Shown here piece by piece: positions 41,012-51,295 of a DNA stretch of 64,000 bases. Source of the DNA: Glaciimonas sp. (GTDB lineage: Bacteria; Pseudomonadota; Gammaproteobacteria; Burkholderiales; Burkholderiaceae_D); assembly GCA_012927585.1 (NCBI GenBank), contig JABBOY010000016.1:1-64000 (forward strand). The letters run 5' to 3'. The number at the start of each line of letters is the position of its first letter. Position 1 is the first letter of the stretch. Both the position numbers and the translations under genes were made by a program. Under the pieces are notes generated by a model that worked only from the letters and a program-made list of their open reading frames with translations, was not told where the DNA came from and ran no database searches.

Positions 41012-42571
41012 TCAGTTGGGCGGTAATATGTAGCTCCAGGTTTCGGACAGAGTTTCGTTGCCGCTGCGCAAATGACCGCGCAGTTCGACCGGTTTGGTGA
41101 CGTCGTTGCGGCGCAGCCGCACCGCCATGCGCCAGCCGCCGGTTTCGCTGTTGCGATAGGTATTGATTTCCATTAACTGGCCGTTGGCGTCACCGCTGAC
41201 GATGCCTTGCAGCTCCGTATCGGCGGGCAATTTTTTCAGTGCCGGGCCTTCAAAATCAACGATCAGTGCGATGCTGTCATCCACTTTGCGCGTATAGCCG
41301 TGGCCGCGCCGGGTTTGCGTCACCCACGATAGCGGCGGTTGCGTTTCAAATTCTTTTTGCCACAGCATCCGGTATTCGATATCGAATGGCTGGCCGGGTT
41401 TTGGCATCAGGCTCGGCACCCAGAATGCGACTGTGTTGTCGTTAGTTTCGTCCGGTGTCGGAATCTGCACCAGCTCGATCCGGCCTTTGCCCCACTTGCC
41501 CTTCGGCTCGATCCACACGCTTGGCCGCTTTTCATATTGTGCTTCCAGGTCCTGATAATTGGCAAATGCGCGGTCGCGCTGCATCATGCCGAAGCCCTGC
41601 GGATTGTCCAGCGCAAACGAGGTAACCAGCAGCCGCTTGGGGTTGACCAGCGGCCGCCAGATCCATTCGCCGGTGCCGGATTGCACCGACAAGCCGTCGG
41701 AATCATGCACTTCGGGTCGGTGATCCTCGACTTCCGCGCGCTGGTTTTCACCAAAAAAATACATGCTGGTCAGCGGTGCGATACCAAGCGTCGTAACGTT
41801 TTCGCGCAGATACAACTGGGCCTTGACCTCGACTGCGGTTTCCACGCCCGGCTTGAGCACGAAGCGGTAAGCGCCGGTGACCCGGCGCGAGTTTAGCAGC
41901 GCGTAAATCGTTAAATCCTTATCTTTCACTTGCGGCCGTTCCAGCCAGAATTCGGTAAACTGCGGGAATTCCTCGCCGGAATTGAGGGCGGTATCGAGTG
42001 CCAGCCCACGCGCCGAAATTCCGTACAACTGTCCCTTGCCAACCGCGCGAAAATAGCTGGCGCCGAGAAATACCATCACCTCGTCCTTGTATTTCTGTGC
42101 ATTTAATGGGAAGTGCACGCGAAAACCGGCGAAACCGAGTTGTTGCAATTCTTTCGGGTCAATTTTGTTTTTACCATAGTTGAATGCGCGTGGGTCGAAC
42201 TTGATTTCGCGCACTTTTTTCCCATCCAGTTCATTGATCTTCACCGGATGATCGTAAAACAGTCCCTGATGTAAAAACACGATCTCGAACGGCAGTTTGG
42301 CGCTGCGCCACATCGACTTGTTCGTGTCGAATCGGATGTCCCGGTATTGATCGTAGCCAAGGTTTTCAATTGCCTTCGGTAAATTACTGTCCGGTTTTTT
42401 GTAGGCGTCTTGCGCTAACTGCCTGGCCTGTTTTGCGACATCGGCAAACCCGAACGCGAATGCGCTGGTGTTTGCTTGCGCCATGCACAAAGCCAGTATT
42501 GCTGCCACAACGCACCATAGTGCCGCCGGGGCTGCTTGCGTCGCCGCCCGGTTCATTTTTTTTATTTGCAT
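41012..42571 (-). CDS. opgG: Glucans biosynthesis protein OpgG (MdoG)
   Basis: A periplasmic protein needed to make branched osmoregulated glucans. ATG 42571 (AGGGA upstream) gives 519 aa with a signal peptide ([24 protein letters not shown]). Family blocks are [63 protein letters not shown] and [20 protein letters not shown]. opgH follows closely. The two-gene operon starts beside a dispersed element. Confidence 0.95.
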   Translation of the reverse strand: MQIKKMNRAATQAAPAALWCVVAAILALCMAQANTSAFAFGFADVAKQARQLAQDAYKKPDSNLPKAIENLGYDQYRDIRFDTNKSMWRSAKLPFEIVFLHQGLFYDHPVKINELDGKKVREIKFDPRAFNYGKNKIDPKELQQLGFAGFRVHFPLNAQKYKDEVMVFLGASYFRAVGKGQLYGISARGLALDTALNSGEEFPQFTEFWLERPQVKDKDLTIYALLNSRRVTGAYRFVLKPGVETAVEVKAQLYLRENVTTLGIAPLTSMYFFGENQRAEVEDHRPEVHDSDGLSVQSGTGEWIWRPLVNPKRLLVTSFALDNPQGFGMMQRDRAFANYQDLEAQYEKRPSVWIEPKGKWGKGRIELVQIPTPDETNDNTVAFWVPSLMPKPGQPFDIEYRMLWQKEFETQPPLSWVTQTRRGHGYTRKVDDSIALIVDFEGPALKKLPADTELQGIVSGDANGQLMEINTYRNSETGGWRMAVRLRRNDVTKPVELRGHLRSGNETLSETWSYILPPN

Positions 42572-43050
42572 TGGAATCCCTGTCAATACGCATAACTGAC
42601 CTGATGGCCGAGTTAACAACTGGATTGGATGGCAACATGCGCTTTTCGTTCCCGACCCAAAATATTGGGAAAATGGTTACCTGGAACGAAGCGGTTAAAT
42701 GTGCTGCTCAGCGTCTGCCATGCAGTTGATATCGGTTCCCGCAATCGCTGTCGCCGTTATAAATACCAGGCAGTGTATTTTTAATTCTGCAATACAACTA
42801 TGCGAAATTACATGATTTTCAATCATACTCCCGAATAATTTATATTATTCGTTACTGTTCAGATCACTAGGTGGAATGGTTTTCTGCTCCCCTTTCAAGG
42901 AGGGCGGTCGGGTGTGATGGGTTTATTGCGTGGCAAAAAAACCATCCACTGGCTAACTCTCCCTTTGACGTGGATGGAATATCCAGCCTGGTTGCGTGCA
43001 TTACTATAGCGGCTTGAACAGTAACTATTATTTGGAAAAATCGGGAACGC
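42572..43050. other. Divergent region between opgG and the DUF445 gene
   Basis: No gene is supported in this 479-base gap. It holds one dispersed element (42764-42846). The rest is plain sequence with a short palindrome-like AATATTGGGAAAATGG area. Promoters for both flanking genes should be here, but none has two good hexamers. Confidence 0.5.
42764..42846 (-). repeat. Dispersed intergenic element, copy 6 (reverse)
   Basis: Reverse strand: head TTCGGGAGTATGATTGAAAA, then TTTCGCATAGTTGTATTGCA, then AAAAATACACTGCCTGGTAT. It lies in a divergent gap. Confidence 0.78.
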
Positions 43051-44358
43051 ATGATGGCATCGGGCGGACAAACGCGGCAAACCGCTGCGGCTGAAAATGA
43101 CGACAAGCGCATCCGGCTGCGACGTATGCAGTGGCTGGCCAACGGTTTGTTGCTGTTGGCCGCGCTGGTGTTTGCGTTGGCCACTTATTTCAAGGCCAAC
43201 CATCCGTCGCTGCTATGGTTGCCGTACATTGCAGCTTTTGCCGAAGCGGCGATGGTCGGCGCGTTGGCCGACTGGTTCGCGGTGGTGGCGTTGTTTCGCC
43301 ATCCGCTCGGACTGCGCTTCATTCCCCATACCGCCATCATCCCGGCCAACAAGGAGCGCATCGCCGCCAATCTCGGCGGGTTCGTGCAGAGCGAATTTTT
43401 CGCCACCGAGCGGGTACTCAATGTGATCCGCGAGTTCGACCCGGCAGCCAGAATCGCTCTTTGGTTTGCGCATGAGGCCAATGCCGAGCGCTTCGGCGAT
43501 CTGGCGGTACGCGGCTTTTCATACGCACTCAACGCGCTCAATGAGGATGAGGTCAGAAACTATCTGAATCGCACCGTGACCGCACACATCGCGCACTTCG
43601 ATCTGGCGCAGTTGGCCGGCAGCGTGCTCGACATGCTGACCCTGGACGACCGTCATCAAGCGCTGCTAGATCAGTTGCTCGAGGGCGTTGAAGCTACGCT
43701 TGCCAAACCGGAGGTGTTGGAGCGGATCGAACACATGCTGGCAAATCAATTGCCGCTGTATTTTGCGCGCCTGAAAATGGCTGGCGGCAGAATCGCCGCT
43801 GAAAAGATCGTGGCCGGCATCCTGCAACTGCTACACGAAATCAACGCCGACCCACAGCATCCGTTGCGGCTGGATTTCAACCGCATGGTGACCAATCTGA
43901 TCGTGAAATTGAAAAGCGATCCAGACTACCGTTTTCGCATCGAACAGTTCCAGCGACAGCTGGCAGGCGACGCCAGGCTATCGGATTATCTGCACGGACT
44001 ATGGCAGGATTTTCGGCAATGGCTGCAGCACGATTTACAGCGCCCCGATTCCAGTGTACGCACCCAAGTAGCCGCTATCACGCACCGGCTGGCACAAGCT
44101 TTGCGTGATGATCACGCGATGCAACAGTGGATCAATGCGCAGATTATCCAGGCAGCACCGCCATTGATAGAAGAATACCGGCCGCGCATCGGTAGCTTCA
44201 TTACAGCCAAAATGTGCGAGTGGAAGGACGATGAAATCGTCGACAAGCTGGAACTGAATATCGGTCGCGACCTGCAATTCATTCGCTTGAACGGCACGCT
44301 GGTGGGCGGCATTGTCGGGCTGCTAATCCACGTTTTTAGCCAATGGCTGGGCAGTTGA
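43051..44358 (+). CDS. DUF445-family membrane protein (YjiN-like)
   Basis: The 435-aa protein has an N-terminal span (NGLLLLAALVFALATYF) and the DUF445 signature GALADWFAVVALFRHPLGLR followed by IPANKERIAANLGGFVQSEF. A long helical middle region and a C-terminal hydrophobic segment (GTLVGGIVGLLIHVFSQWL) match YjiN-type proteins. No function is established for the family. It stands alone. A second ATG three bases in is equally possible. Confidence 0.87.
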   Translation: MMASGGQTRQTAAAENDDKRIRLRRMQWLANGLLLLAALVFALATYFKANHPSLLWLPYIAAFAEAAMVGALADWFAVVALFRHPLGLRFIPHTAIIPANKERIAANLGGFVQSEFFATERVLNVIREFDPAARIALWFAHEANAERFGDLAVRGFSYALNALNEDEVRNYLNRTVTAHIAHFDLAQLAGSVLDMLTLDDRHQALLDQLLEGVEATLAKPEVLERIEHMLANQLPLYFARLKMAGGRIAAEKIVAGILQLLHEINADPQHPLRLDFNRMVTNLIVKLKSDPDYRFRIEQFQRQLAGDARLSDYLHGLWQDFRQWLQHDLQRPDSSVRTQVAAITHRLAQALRDDHAMQQWINAQIIQAAPPLIEEYRPRIGSFITAKMCEWKDDEIVDKLELNIGRDLQFIRLNGTLVGGIVGLLIHVFSQWLGS

Positions 44359-44363
44359 CAATG

Positions 44364-44422
44364 AAGTAGTGCAGGCCTCCGTGCCTGCTGCCCGGTGCAG
44401 GCACGGAGGCCTGCGCTACTTT
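44364..44422. repeat. Palindromic repeat, TAGTGCAGGCC family
   Basis: AAGTAGTGCAGGCCTCCGTG pairs with CACGGAGGCCTGCGCTACTT; the arms are about 25 bases with one mismatch and an 8-base loop. It follows the DUF445 stop by 5 bases, where it could act as a transcript end. The same inner arms occur in the nested element at 12543. Confidence 0.85.
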
Positions 44423-44453
44423 ATAAGCACAAATTTTGTAACGCGGAAAAAAA

Positions 44454-45047
44454 TCAAGCAGATTCGCTGTCTGCCTTGAGGCCGTTCCAGCGCGGCGTTA
44501 ACGTATGCGGGATGGCGAACAGGTCGAGCACGCGCCCGACCGTATGATCGATCATTTCGGCGATCGATTGCGGGCGCTGATAAAAGCCCGGTAGCGGCGG
44601 GAAGATGATGCCGCCCATCTCGGTGACGGCCGTCATATTGCGCAAGTGGGCCAGGTTGAACGGTGTTTCACGCACCATCAGCACCAGTCGGCGGCGTTCT
44701 TTCAAAACCACATCGGCAGCGCGGGTGATCAGGTTGTCGGACAGTCCGTGCGCTACGGCGGCCAGTGTTTTCATCGAACAAGGCGCGACGATCATGCCTT
44801 CCGACTGGAACGAGCCGCTGGCAATCGAGGCCCCGATATCGCGCACGTTGTGCACCACATCGGCCAGCAGACCGACCTGCTTGCGGCTCATGTCGAGTTC
44901 CTGATGCAGATTCAGAGCGCCGGCTTCCGATAGCATCAAATGGGTTTGTATCCCGGGCGCAGCGTGCAGCACTTCCAGCAAACGCACGCCATACACCGCG
45001 CCGGTGGCGCCGGTGATGGCAATGATCAAGCGCTTTTGGGTCGTCAC
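44454..45047 (-). CDS. ubiX: Flavin prenyltransferase UbiX
   Basis: UbiX makes prenylated FMN for the UbiD decarboxylase of ubiquinone synthesis. The 197-aa flavoprotein shows IAITGATGAVYGVRLLEVL, the GSFQSEGMIVAPCSMKTLAA block and the RRRLVLMVRETPFN motif with HLRNMTAVTEMGGIIFPPLP. It ends 15 bases after grxD on the same strand and is likely co-transcribed with it. Confidence 0.95.
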   Translation of the reverse strand: MTTQKRLIIAITGATGAVYGVRLLEVLHAAPGIQTHLMLSEAGALNLHQELDMSRKQVGLLADVVHNVRDIGASIASGSFQSEGMIVAPCSMKTLAAVAHGLSDNLITRAADVVLKERRRLVLMVRETPFNLAHLRNMTAVTEMGGIIFPPLPGFYQRPQSIAEMIDHTVGRVLDLFAIPHTLTPRWNGLKADSESA

Positions 45048-45062
45048 TGGAGGGTGGCCGGC

Positions 45063-45374
45063 TTATGCGCTCAACAGGGTTTTCAGTTCGCCGGAATCGT
45101 GCATTTCATTCATGATGTCCGAGCCGCCGACGAATTCGCCCTTGACGTAGAGTTGCGGGATGGTCGGCCAGTTGGAGTATTCCTTGATGCCCTGACGCAC
45201 ATCTGCGTCGTCAAGCACATTGACCGTGACGATATTTTCGACGCCATTGGCTTTCAGAATCTGGATGGCTTTGCCGGAAAATCCGCACTGCGGGAATTGG
45301 GCGGTACCCTTCATGAATAATACGACCGGATTTGTGGTTACGGTTTCTTTGATCCAAACTTGTACGTCGTTCAT
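45063..45374 (-). CDS. grxD: Monothiol glutaredoxin GrxD
   Basis: The 103-aa protein has the monothiol active site CGFS ([14 protein letters not shown]), the GSH-binding [16 protein letters not shown] and the C-terminal [13 protein letters not shown]. Grx4-type proteins carry and transfer iron-sulfur clusters with BolA partners. In many relatives this gene follows hemA-prfA-prmC; here that block is 10 kb away. Confidence 0.96.
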   Translation of the reverse strand: MNDVQVWIKETVTTNPVVLFMKGTAQFPQCGFSGKAIQILKANGVENIVTVNVLDDADVRQGIKEYSNWPTIPQLYVKGEFVGGSDIMNEMHDSGELKTLLSA

Positions 45375-45525
45375 GGCAGTCTTTCGTTGATTCTTGGGTT
45401 AAAGAGCCATTATAAGAAAAATGGCCGCTTGTTGCTGATGTGCTTGTGCGCGTTACTCAGCCTGTGTGTGTTCTGCTTTCAGGCCGCCGGTGCGTGTCGG
45501 CGAGATTCTGATCAGGAGTTTTTCA

Positions 45526-45616
45526 TCTAAATAAAATACATCGTGATGTATTTTATATATCCGCACGCGAATACTGCAGAAAGTGCCTCAATAAACCACA
45601 TACTCCCATATATGTT
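45526..45616 (-). repeat. Dispersed intergenic element, copy 7 (reverse)
   Basis: Reverse strand: head ATATGGGAGTATGTGG, hairpin 1 as TCTGCA..TGCGGA, hairpin 2 AAAATACAT-CACG-ATGTATTTT, a perfect 9-bp stem. The third stem pair here is A-T where copy 8 has T-A, a compensatory change. Confidence 0.8.
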
Positions 45617-45684
45617 TCATTACATGGTAACTTTTCAAGTTGCTATTCAAGTTGCTATAAAAGACGTTCAAGCCGAAATGTTCT

Positions 45685-45713
45685 TGTAGGAGCGCACCCG
45701 GGCGCGCTCCTAC
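45685..45713. repeat. Short GC-rich hairpin, GTAGGAGCGC type
   Basis: TGTAGGAGCGCACC pairs with GGCGCGCTCCTACA around a small loop. It lies 31 bases downstream (3') of the rhodanese gene, where it could end the transcript. This arm resembles common extragenic palindromes of pseudomonads. Confidence 0.75.
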
Positions 45714-45744
45714 ACAACCACATCACTGTGCTTTTCATTAGTAT

Positions 45745-46152
45745 TTAGCGGGAAGCTGCGCCGGTGACGACAGGCAAGCCCGCTTTTCGCCAGGCGTTCA
45801 TGCCGCCCTCGACATTGACGGCGGCGCTGAAGCCAGCTTGTTCGAGCAGTTTGACCGCCTTTGCCGAACGGCTGCCGGAGCGGCAAATCACCGCAACCGG
45901 CTGGTTCTTGTAGCCGGCGATTTCCGGCAGCCGTTGTTGCAACTGGCCCAGCGGAATCAGAGTGCTGCCGGGCACATGTCCTTCAGTGTATTCATTGGCC
46001 TCTCGCACGTCGATCAATAGCGCGCCGCGGCTTTGCAGCGCGGCACCCTGTTTGACATCGACGGTTGTTGGCAACGTGCCGGCAGTGGCGGCGGCGACAG
46101 CAACAGCGAGCAAAACGCTCGCCAGCAGGAATTTATTTATCGCGAATTTCAT
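45745..46152 (-). CDS. Periplasmic rhodanese-like protein
   Basis: The 135-aa protein has a signal peptide (KFLLASVLLAVAVAAATAG) and one rhodanese domain. LLIDVREANEYTEGHVPGST leads to the active-site loop CRSGSRSAKAVKLL with its cysteine, and then VNVEGGMNAWRKAGLPVV. It would handle sulfane sulfur or thiols in the periplasm; the partner is unknown. It is monocistronic. Confidence 0.9.
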   Translation of the reverse strand: MKFAINKFLLASVLLAVAVAAATAGTLPTTVDVKQGAALQSRGALLIDVREANEYTEGHVPGSTLIPLGQLQQRLPEIAGYKNQPVAVICRSGSRSAKAVKLLEQAGFSAAVNVEGGMNAWRKAGLPVVTGAASR

Positions 46153-46251
46153 CCTGGCATCTTATGGGTGATTGAAAAAATATCAAGCATAGCAACGCAT
46201 CGTTGCAATGGAGTACTGGAATTTTCAGTCAAGACTGCGGCGACCCTGCCC

Positions 46252-47292
46252 TTATTTCTGTTCGCCGTTTTCAAAATTGGCTTGCGCCGAGCCGACCAGA
46301 AGAGAATCGTGCTTGCCGACCACAATCTTGTTCTTATTGGCATATTGCAGCTTGTGCAGCACATAGCACATCGCATTCAGGCGCGCCCGTTTCTTGCAGT
46401 TCGATTTGATCACAGTCCAGGGCGCGTCAGCGGTGTCGGTATAGAAAAACATCGCTTCCTTGGCCTTGGTGTAGTCATCCCACTTGTCGAGCGAAGCCAT
46501 GTCAATCGGGCTCAGTTTCCATTGCTTGAGCGGGTCGGTCTTGCGCTGCTCGAAGCGCAATTTCTGCTCCTTGCGGGTGACCGAGAACCAGAACTTGAAC
46601 AGGTGAATGCCGGAACGCACCAGCATGCGCTCGAACTCCGGCGTTTGCCGCATGAATTCCAGGTATTCGTTATCGGTGCAAAATCCCATCACCCGTTCGA
46701 CCCCGGCGCGGTTATACCAGGAACGGTCGAATAGCACGATTTCGCCGGCGGTCGGCAGGTGCTGGTTATAGCGCTGGTAATACCATTGCCCGCGCTCGAA
46801 GTCGGTCGGTTTTTCCAGCGCCACCACGCGTGCGCTGCGCGGATTCATGTGTTCCATGAAACGCTTGATGGCACCGCCTTTGCCTGCCGCATCGCGCCCT
46901 TCGAACAGAATCACGACGCGCTGCCCAGTTTCCTTGACCCACGCTTGCAGCTTCAGCAATTCGACTTGGAGTCCGCGCTTTTGCGCCTCATAAGACTTGT
47001 CCGAAAGTCGGTATTTGTACGGATAGCCCCCATTTTCCCAGCCTTCGTTGAGCACGCTGTCAGTCGCGATGCCGCGCTTTTTTTGCGGCCGGCTGATTGC
47101 ACTGCGGGCCGCCTGCTTCAGCAGGCGGATAGCCTCCAGGTCGGCTTGCCGGGCCTGCGCCGGGTCGGTCGGTTGTACTGGCGGCGTCACCCCGAGCACG
47201 GGATTTTTCGGCGCATCCATGATCTCGGTGGAAGCATCGTTGGCAAGTGCTTTACTGGTTCCCGTCACCCCTTTTTTATTGCTATCTATCAT
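46252..47292 (-). CDS. ppk2: Polyphosphate kinase 2 (PPK2 class I type)
   Basis: PPK2 enzymes move phosphate between polyphosphate and nucleotides. The 346-aa protein has Walker A FEGRDAAGKGGAIKRF, the lid LEKPTDFERGQWYYQRY and Walker B FDRSWYNRAGVERVMG. SVTRKEQKLRFEQRKTDPLK and KWDDYTKAKEAMFFYTDT complete the family. A 75-residue N-terminal extension is low complexity and charged. No other phosphate genes are adjacent. Confidence 0.95.
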   Translation of the reverse strand: MIDSNKKGVTGTSKALANDASTEIMDAPKNPVLGVTPPVQPTDPAQARQADLEAIRLLKQAARSAISRPQKKRGIATDSVLNEGWENGGYPYKYRLSDKSYEAQKRGLQVELLKLQAWVKETGQRVVILFEGRDAAGKGGAIKRFMEHMNPRSARVVALEKPTDFERGQWYYQRYNQHLPTAGEIVLFDRSWYNRAGVERVMGFCTDNEYLEFMRQTPEFERMLVRSGIHLFKFWFSVTRKEQKLRFEQRKTDPLKQWKLSPIDMASLDKWDDYTKAKEAMFFYTDTADAPWTVIKSNCKKRARLNAMCYVLHKLQYANKNKIVVGKHDSLLVGSAQANFENGEQK

Positions 47293-47716
47293 GGTGCGTC
47301 CCGTCTGTATTTGTTAATTTTTATGAAGCAAAAATGCTTCCTTGCAATCTTAGCGCATTCGGCGCAATCCGCTACGTTTATTGAGGCTCTACGGGATGCA
47401 GATTTCGGTCTTGGTCGTTTCTTTGTAGACACAAAGGCAGCCGGATTGCCTTGCCAGACTAGAGCGCTGATAAGATTGATGTTGGTTGGCGGCCTTTAGA
47501 AAAACATGCTGTGTTGACGATACTTCGGCCCTGCCTGGACAAACACGAAAGAATCGGAAATGCTATTCTTTCGTTACGCAACGTGCATTCCCGGTGTGAT
47601 ACCGAAAGCATGAAAATAAACCAGGGACTCCGGCCTTCAGGATCTTGAAATCATGGCGGCGACTGCGACGTCCGCCGCAGCGCACTCCAGCCGCAGTTCC
47701 CAATTTGGAGGTAAGT
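47293..47716. other. Gap between ppk2 and SDR gene with a doubtful small ORF
   Basis: The only notable frame is ATG 47323 to TAG 47499 on the plus strand, 58 codons ending LPCQTRALIRLMLVGGL. It has no ribosome site and no recognised family. It could be a gene tail. The remainder should hold the divergent ppk2 and SDR promoters. Confidence 0.3.
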
Positions 47717-48460
47717 ATGGGCAATAACATTGAAGGCAAAATTGTCGTCATTACAGGCGCAAGCAGTGGGCTGGGCGAAGCCACAGCGCGTCATCTGTCC
47801 GAGCAGGGTGCCGTAGTGGTATTAGGTGCCCGACGTATTGACCGGATCAATGCGCTGGCCAAAGAGTTGGCCGGCAGCACAGGAAAAGCAATCGCTGTGC
47901 AAACCGATGTCACTCAAAGCGAACAAGTCAAGAAGTTGGTCGAGGCCGCCATTGCAAGTTACGGGCGGATCGACGTCATGATAAATAATGCCGGGCTGAT
48001 GCCGCATTCCCCTCTTGAAAGACTCAAGATCGCAGACTGGGACCGCATGATTGACGTAAATATCAAAGGCGTGTTGTACGGCATCGCGGCGGCTCTGCCA
48101 TATATGCAGCAGCAAAAAGCAGGACATATCATCAACGTCTCGTCGGTCGCCGGTCATAAAGTCCGTCCAGGCAGCGCAGTCTATGCCGCGACCAAGCACG
48201 CTGTTCTGGCACTCTCCGAAGGTCTGCGCCTGGAAGTAAAACCGTACAATATACGCACTACTGTCATTTCACCTGGCGCTGTTGCAACTGAACTGCCAAA
48301 CAGCATCACCGAAGCTGATATAGCCGACAATGTCCGAAAATTTTATGAAATCGCGATTCCAGCCGATTCATTCGCCAGGGCCGTGGCCTATGCAATGAGT
48401 CAGCCAGACGACATCGATGTGAATGAAATCCTGTTCAGGCCGACCAGTCAGGAGCTGTAG
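47717..48460 (+). CDS. Short-chain dehydrogenase/reductase
   Basis: The classical SDR of 247 aa starts at ATG 47717 behind a strong GGAGG; the ORF-track start is 24 codons early. The cofactor motif TGASSGLG, the NNAG motif in [13 protein letters not shown], the catalytic Ser in NVSSVAGHK and Y-x3-K in YAATKHAV are present. An Arg (GARRIDR) after the second strand favours NADP. The substrate is unknown; it resembles the YdfG/serine-dehydrogenase-like broad group. Confidence 0.9.
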   Translation: MGNNIEGKIVVITGASSGLGEATARHLSEQGAVVVLGARRIDRINALAKELAGSTGKAIAVQTDVTQSEQVKKLVEAAIASYGRIDVMINNAGLMPHSPLERLKIADWDRMIDVNIKGVLYGIAAALPYMQQQKAGHIINVSSVAGHKVRPGSAVYAATKHAVLALSEGLRLEVKPYNIRTTVISPGAVATELPNSITEADIADNVRKFYEIAIPADSFARAVAYAMSQPDDIDVNEILFRPTSQEL

Positions 48461-48612
48461 CAGAGGTCATGTTGGATACGAATCTTGTTCCCTTAAATAC
48501 GCGGGAAGAGTTCTAAATTTGGTTATATATGTACAAAATTGACGGCGCAACCTGCGGCCGCTCCTCAAAATCCGTACCTTTTGACACCTGCTTGACATAA
48601 GCCTCTTGCCCG

Positions 48613-48653
48613 AAAAAAACAGCGCGTATTTGCATGAATACGCGCTGTTTTTT
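48613..48653 (-). terminator. Terminator of tex
   Basis: AAAACAGCGCGTATT pairs with AATACGCGCTGTTTT around TGCATG, with A-runs and T-runs at both sides. It lies 18 bases past the tex stop on the reverse strand and could work in both directions, also ending the SDR transcript. Confidence 0.9.
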
Positions 48654-48670
48654 CGCATCGAGCAGGCTGC

Positions 48671-51013
48671 TTACTTCAGTTTGGCGAAGGCGGCTGCCAT
48701 TGCATTGCCTGCCGGCGCAGCCTGACGCGGCTGCTGGTGTTGCGCCAGCCGTTTGGCGTCATTGCGGTCGGGGCGCTGTTCCGGGTTCGCTCCCGGTTGC
48801 GGTGCGCTGTCGGTCAGGCGCATGGTGAGCGCAATGCGTTTGCGCTTGGCATCGATTTCCAGCACTTTTACTTTCACCACTTGACCAGCCTTGACCACCG
48901 TGTGCGGGTCTTTGACGAAGCTGTTCGATAGCGCGGAAATATGCACCAAGCCATCCTGATGCACGCCGATATCGACAAACGCGCCGAATGCGGCGACGTT
49001 GGTAACCACGCCTTCGAGGATCATGTCGGGGCGCAGATCCTTGATTTCCTCGACGCCTTCCTTGAAGGTGGCGGTGCTGAATTCCGGCCGTGGATCGCGG
49101 CCGGGTTTTTCCAGTTCGCGCAAGATGTCGGTGATAGTCGGCACGCCAAATTGGGCGTCGGCGTATTTGGCCGGATTCAGCGATTTCAGCAGCCGTTCAT
49201 CGCCGATCAGGGCTTTGACATTTTTTTGCAAATCGGCCAGAATTTTTTCAACCAGCGGGTAGGATTCTGGATGAACCGCCGATGCATCGAGCGGATTGTC
49301 GCTGCCCATCACGCGCAAAAACCCTGCAGCTTGCTCAAACGTTTTGTCGCCCAGCCGTGGCACGGCGCGCAATGCTGCGCGTGAGCCGAATGCGCCTTTC
49401 AGGTCCCGATAGGTGACGATGCTTTGCGCTACGCTGGAAGATAAGCCGGAGACGCGCGCCAGCAGCGGCGCGGAAGCGGTATTGACATCGACGCCGACCG
49501 CATTCACGCAATCTTCGACCACCGCGTCGAGCGAGCGCGCCAACTGGGTTTGGCCGACATCGTGCTGATATTGGCCGACGCCGATCGATTTCGGGTCGAT
49601 CTTTACCAGTTCGGCCAGCGGGTCTTGCAGCCGGCGCGCAATCGAGACTGCGCCGCGCAGCGTGACGTCCATGTCCGGCAATTCTTTTGACGCAAATTCG
49701 GACGCCGAATATACCGAGGCTCCGGCTTCGGACACCACGATTTTGGTTAATTTGAGTTCCGGGCGCAGCTTGATCAAGTCTTGCGCCAGCTTATCGGTTT
49801 CACGCGAGGCGGTGCCGTTGCCGATCGAGATTAGCGATACCTGGTATTTTTCTGCCAGCGTGGATAGCGCATGCAGCGAGCCGTCCCAGTCGTTCTTCGG
49901 CTGATGCGGATAAATCACCGCGGTATCCATCACTTTGCCGGTGGCATCGACCACCGCTACCTTGACCCCGGTGCGCAGTCCTGGATCGAGTCCCATCGTG
50001 GCGCGTGGGCCGGCCGGCGCGGCCAGCAGCAAGGCTTTCAGATTCAGCGCGAATACATGGATCGCTTCGACCTCGGCGCGTTCGCGCAGCGCACCCATTA
50101 ATTCGGTTTCCAGATGCATGAAGCTCTTCACGCGCCAAGTCCAGCGCACCGTGTCGGCCAGCCATTTGTCGGCTGCACGGCTTTGATTCTTGATGGTAAA
50201 ACGGGCGGCGATGCGGCTTTCGCACGGGTTCAGCGGCGCGTCCCATTTCGGCTTTTCTGCTTCGGTATCGAGTCGCAGCGTGACGTTGAGCATTTCTTCA
50301 CGCCGGCCGCGGAAGATCGCCAGTGCGCGGTGCGATGGAATGGTGCCGATGGTTTCGGAATAGTCGAAATAGTCGGCGAATTTTTCTCCGGCGTCCTGCT
50401 TGCCTTCGACCACTTTCGATTCGACCACGCCGTGTTCCAGCAGATATTCGCGCAAGCCTTGCAGCAGCGTGGCATCTTCGGCGAAGCGTTCCATCAGGAT
50501 TTGGCGCGCGCCGTCCAGCGCTGCCTTGATGTCAAGCACGCCGGGGTTGTCGCCGTTGGCGGTGGAAAAAGCCGACTTCAGGTAGTCGGCTGCTTCGGTT
50601 TCCGGCTCCAGCGTCGGGTCGGCCAGCAGCGCTTCGGCCAAGGGCAGCAGACCGGCTTCCAGCGCGACCTGGGCTTTGGTGCGGCGCTTCAGTTTGTAGG
50701 GCAGATACAAGTCTTCCAGCCGGGTTTTGTCTTCTGCGTGGACGATGGCGTCCAGCAGCACCGGCGTCATCTTGTTTTGTTCTTCGATCGAGGTGATGAT
50801 CGCTGCGCGCCGCGCTTCCAGTTCGCGCAGGTAGCGCAGGCGCTCTTCCAGCAAGCGCAACTGGATGTCGTCCAGACCGCCGGTGGCTTCCTTGCGGTAA
50901 CGGGCGATAAAAGGTACGGTCGCGCCTTCGTCCAGCAGCGCGATGGCAGCAGCGACTTGGGCCGGTTTGGCGGCGAGTTCAAGGGCGAGACGTTGTTCAA
51001 TGGATGGCAGCAT
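48671..51013 (-). CDS. tex: Tex-family RNA-binding transcription accessory protein
   Basis: The 780-aa protein follows the Tex plan: N-terminal helical domain ([40 protein letters not shown]), YqgF-like domain ([17 protein letters not shown]-type block, here [16 protein letters not shown]), HhH pair ([19 protein letters not shown]) and C-terminal S1 domain ([30 protein letters not shown]). ATG 51013 (MLPSIEQRL) is preferred over 51058. A Pro/Gln-rich tail follows the S1 domain. A terminator follows. Confidence 0.95.
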   Translation of the reverse strand: MLPSIEQRLALELAAKPAQVAAAIALLDEGATVPFIARYRKEATGGLDDIQLRLLEERLRYLRELEARRAAIITSIEEQNKMTPVLLDAIVHAEDKTRLEDLYLPYKLKRRTKAQVALEAGLLPLAEALLADPTLEPETEAADYLKSAFSTANGDNPGVLDIKAALDGARQILMERFAEDATLLQGLREYLLEHGVVESKVVEGKQDAGEKFADYFDYSETIGTIPSHRALAIFRGRREEMLNVTLRLDTEAEKPKWDAPLNPCESRIAARFTIKNQSRAADKWLADTVRWTWRVKSFMHLETELMGALRERAEVEAIHVFALNLKALLLAAPAGPRATMGLDPGLRTGVKVAVVDATGKVMDTAVIYPHQPKNDWDGSLHALSTLAEKYQVSLISIGNGTASRETDKLAQDLIKLRPELKLTKIVVSEAGASVYSASEFASKELPDMDVTLRGAVSIARRLQDPLAELVKIDPKSIGVGQYQHDVGQTQLARSLDAVVEDCVNAVGVDVNTASAPLLARVSGLSSSVAQSIVTYRDLKGAFGSRAALRAVPRLGDKTFEQAAGFLRVMGSDNPLDASAVHPESYPLVEKILADLQKNVKALIGDERLLKSLNPAKYADAQFGVPTITDILRELEKPGRDPRPEFSTATFKEGVEEIKDLRPDMILEGVVTNVAAFGAFVDIGVHQDGLVHISALSNSFVKDPHTVVKAGQVVKVKVLEIDAKRKRIALTMRLTDSAPQPGANPEQRPDRNDAKRLAQHQQPRQAAPAGNAMAAAFAKLK

Positions 51014-51107
51014 GAGGTATTTGTCGGGGTGGGAAATCAAGCCTGAGATGATACGCAATCGGGCTGGATACGTCAGTTCCGATCCTGCGTCCGACCTGTT
51101 TTATTGT

Positions 51108-51198
51108 AAATATAGTGGGAGTATCATTAAAAAATGCATTATGTCCGCATATATTTAATGCGTTATATAAATATACATTGGCGTGTATATTATTGATG
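51108..51198 (+). repeat. Dispersed intergenic element, copy 8 (near consensus)
   Basis: Head TAGTGGGAGTATCATTAAAA, hairpin 1 CCGCATATATTTAATGCG, hairpin 2 AATATACA-TTGGCG-TGTATATT, an exact 8-bp stem. It lies in the divergent gap between tex and the SWIM/SNF2 gene. This is the best single copy to use as a query. Confidence 0.88.
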
Positions 51199-51295
51199 AA
51201 GGGATTTTGCAGAATCGCTGCTTAAGCTGGGGCATCAATCACTGATAATGGCGGCACGGTGCCGATCTGACGGCGTATTTTTGAAAAAATAGGCG

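Noticed and set aside
42370-42729. 119-aa forward ORF at the opgG start
   Set aside because: Mostly antisense to opgG, without a ribosome site or domain.
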